NCBI RefSeq assembly: GCF_900141855.1
Contig: NZ_FQYU01000002.1
Location: forward strand, 434,001-498,000
Length of the DNA stretch: 64,000 nucleotides
From: Pseudozobellia thermophila
Lineage (GTDB): Bacteria; Bacteroidota; Bacteroidia; Flavobacteriales; Flavobacteriaceae
Reading direction: 5' to 3'
Below, in pieces: positions 62,324-64,000 of this stretch. The notes under the pieces were generated by a model. That model saw nothing but the letters and a program-made list of their open reading frames with translations. It was not told the origin of the DNA and ran no database searches. Position numbers and translations under genes: made by a program. Each line of letters opens with the position of its first letter. Position 1 is the stretch's first letter.

Positions 62324-63451
62324 TCAAAAGGCCTCCTTAATGGTAAAATAAAAGTTTCCTCCCTCGCCTGACATCCCGTAATCGGCCCGAATACGCACAC
62401 CATCCCTTTTGTTGATGATATAGCGTAGGCCCACTCCCCCCGCCATCTTGAACGAAGACGAAACACTCTTGGCCAAATCGGGTGCGACCGTTCCGGTCGA
62501 GCCAAAGGCCGCCGCCCCGAACCTACCGGCTATCGGAAAGCGGTATTCCAAGGCAAAACTGAGTTCGGCGTTGTCTTGGAACCTCCGGTTGTTGATTCCC
62601 CTCGAACGTTTCGAACCCAGGTAGTACAGGTCGTAAAAGGGGGTATTCTTGGTACTATGGCCCAAAAAGCCATTCGTCGCCAAGACTTGTTTATCGCCTA
62701 ATTTTAAGTAGTAACGGGCATCGATCTCAAACTTCGAATAGCCGAAGGTTGCGCCCAAAAGTTTTGAGGAAGTAAAAAAATTACCTTGCACATAAACCCC
62801 TTTCGTCGGAAAAAATCGATTGTCCCTCGTATCGTAGAAGGCCCGAACCCCTATGTTCGAAATGGTCCCATCCGTTTTACCCGGTACATTGGAAGCTTCC
62901 AATACCCCGCCCTCCTTAATTTTTAAACTTCCGAAACGATCTAGTTCGTACCCCAAGCCTACGTAAAAATCGGGGAAGACTTCGCGAAGCAGGGACAGCC
63001 TGACCCTTGGAAAGGTTACCTCGTAGGTCTCCTCGTTTTCTTCGGGGGATTCAATACCCAGGCCATAAAAATTGTAGAAATATTTGTAATACCCTATCTC
63101 CCCCAAAAACCGCCATCTTTCCCCGTCGCGATAAAACTCAAACGGGGCATAGACCAACAGCTGGCTTTTTGTCGTATAGCTCACGCCCAATTGAATCGAC
63201 GAGGGCCGGGTCGTTCGACCTTCGTCCTTAAGCCAAAAGGTAGCTATCCCCAAACCGCCGAAACCAAAGGCCGTTTCCGGTGTATAAAAGGCTACGGGAA
63301 AGGCGGCTATTTTTAAATTCTTATGGAGCGAATCTTTCTTGACCTTACTCTCATCCTGCCCTTGCAAAAAGTGGGACAACAGTACTAGAAAAATTAGGCA
63401 AATACTTTTTCCCGATCGATTTATGGTGCAGATAAGAGACTTTCCGGTCAT
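62324..63451 (-). CDS. Omp85/BamA-type outer membrane barrel
   Basis: The 375-residue protein has a signal peptide (LIFLVLLSHFLQGQ) and a barrel that fits the surface-antigen (D15/Omp85) domain. Examples are FPVAFYTPETAFGFGGLGIATFW, YDTRDNRFFPTKGVYVQGNFF and LGSKRSRGINNRRFQDNAELSFALEYRFPI, the last containing an RGxx-like lid loop. The chain ends with Phe after GNFYFTIKEAF, as expected for a barrel. There are no POTRA repeats, so it is the short patatin-associated-like form rather than BamA itself. Its partner is unknown. Confidence 0.87.
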   Translation of the reverse strand: MTGKSLICTINRSGKSICLIFLVLLSHFLQGQDESKVKKDSLHKNLKIAAFPVAFYTPETAFGFGGLGIATFWLKDEGRTTRPSSIQLGVSYTTKSQLLVYAPFEFYRDGERWRFLGEIGYYKYFYNFYGLGIESPEENEETYEVTFPRVRLSLLREVFPDFYVGLGYELDRFGSLKIKEGGVLEASNVPGKTDGTISNIGVRAFYDTRDNRFFPTKGVYVQGNFFTSSKLLGATFGYSKFEIDARYYLKLGDKQVLATNGFLGHSTKNTPFYDLYYLGSKRSRGINNRRFQDNAELSFALEYRFPIAGRFGAAAFGSTGTVAPDLAKSVSSSFKMAGGVGLRYIINKRDGVRIRADYGMSGEGGNFYFTIKEAF

Positions 63452-64000
63452 TAAAGACTGTTATTAGGGTGAACAAGGCAAATAAAGCCCTAATAAGCAC
63501 AACCGGTGTACCCTATGCATAAAATTCTTGCCCTAATGCCTCCCTTGGAACGATTTGCAAGGGTGGGCGGCCAATGCTTGGCCCCTTCCACAGTTCACGT
63601 TGATAACGGGGAACACGATATAATACATATAAGATCTGGGCTTTTCTTGGGCATGTACAATACATCCATGCCTACTTGGTGACACAGGAAATTTTGGATA
63701 AAACCAAAGCCCTTACAAGGGCCCCGATGCAATGGACCGAAGCAAACAACCGGAATAAACGTTTGGTCCAGGGGCGTGAACGTCGGGATATTTAGCGGGT
63801 TCAAAACCCGGCACATAGGCACAAATTGACAAGTCAAAATAGGGCGTACCAATCTTGGGAGACCGCAAAAAAAATCCTTATAAGCCTTTGCTACCGACCC
63901 GTGAATGCAAAAAATGGACACAATAAAGACACTCTTGAGTCCGGTCTAATTAAAACAAAGACCCAAATCCATTTATAAACCGTCTATGCGGTTTATCAGC
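63452..64000. other. terminal 549-base stretch without a supported gene
   Basis: Close to the barrel gene start lies a 9-bp inverted repeat, TTATTAGGG/CCCTAATAA at 63461-63469 and 63488-63496. Beyond it a 56-codon forward frame (63515-63685) and a 108-codon reverse frame (63595-63921, rich in Cys and Pro) have no motif, signal or homologue that I recognise. I see no RNA gene. A gene may start beyond the window edge. Confidence 0.4.

Noticed and set aside
63595-63921. 108-codon reverse open frame near the right end
   Set aside because: Composition is rich in Cys and Pro, there is no signal or motif, and it overlaps no promoter or terminator pattern. Probably a chance frame.
1-64000. CRISPR arrays, insertion sequences, prophage, tRNA or rRNA genes
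   Set aside because: No regularly spaced repeats, transposase or phage motifs, or tRNA-like cloverleaf and CCA patterns were noticed on either strand.

Overview
The window looks like a chromosomal segment from a marine-type member of the family Flavobacteriaceae (phylum Bacteroidota). Three things point there. Several promoters match the Bacteroidota consensus TTG-N17-23-TANNTTTG. Many lipoproteins have short N-terminal lipoboxes. Several families are typical of the group: the alternative GlmU (TIGR03991 type), DUF4199, DUF6263, DUF2490, a TPR hybrid histidine kinase, a CarB without its regulatory domain, and a one-chain PurL. I see no rRNA, tRNA, CRISPR array, insertion sequence or phage gene. 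Most of the window is core metabolism and envelope biology.

Layout. 1-2243: end of an iron-siderophore/cobalamin ABC importer operon. 2309-9100: RmuC, a small membrane protein, a thioesterase, then the oxidative pentose phosphate genes (zwf-pgl facing away from gnd) and a DUF3124 lipoprotein. 9233-11848: a TPR hybrid histidine kinase followed closely by a GIY-YIG-like protein. 11894-15040: carB and rpmH. 15222-20422: envelope genes (DUF6263, a TPR membrane protein, cardiolipin synthase, a lytic transglycosylase, an alpha/beta hydrolase) and a GNAT-like protein without its CoA loop. 20490-24348: mtaB, alternative glmU, zinc-free L31 and a lipoprotein. 24920-32117: a co-oriented run with DUF4199, GT2, phosphosugar mutase and an ABC exporter, then ECF sigma, a putative anti-sigma and a Spy-like protein. 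32181-38289: a BNR/YCF48 lipoprotein diverging from rsmB and purL.

38373-40078 holds a lipoprotein gene followed by a bacterial matrixin that keeps the cysteine switch of animal matrix metalloproteinases. 40683-48633 is a fatty-acid beta-oxidation locus: acyl-CoA synthetase, then MarR, HAD/ECH, thiolase and acyl-CoA dehydrogenase. A perfect 22-bp palindrome lies just upstream of the marR -7 element. 48716-52828 pairs a GH15 hydrolase, probably a trehalase, with a fused trehalose-6-phosphate synthase/phosphatase. 53118-63451 carries an MFS transporter, an M1 peptidase, a four-domain ThuA/sugar dehydrogenase/PKD/cytochrome c lipoprotein, a YdeI-like protein, DUF2490, YceI-like and SodC lipoproteins, and an Omp85-type barrel.

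I did not find a clearly new multigene system. The best leads are the matrixin with its lipoprotein partner, the putative MarR operator, the repeat-flanked GC-rich insert near 40.2-40.6 kb, the hairpin directly upstream of the cardiolipin synthase start codon, and the redox fusion lipoprotein. Regulatory sites were found by eye and are less certain than the genes.
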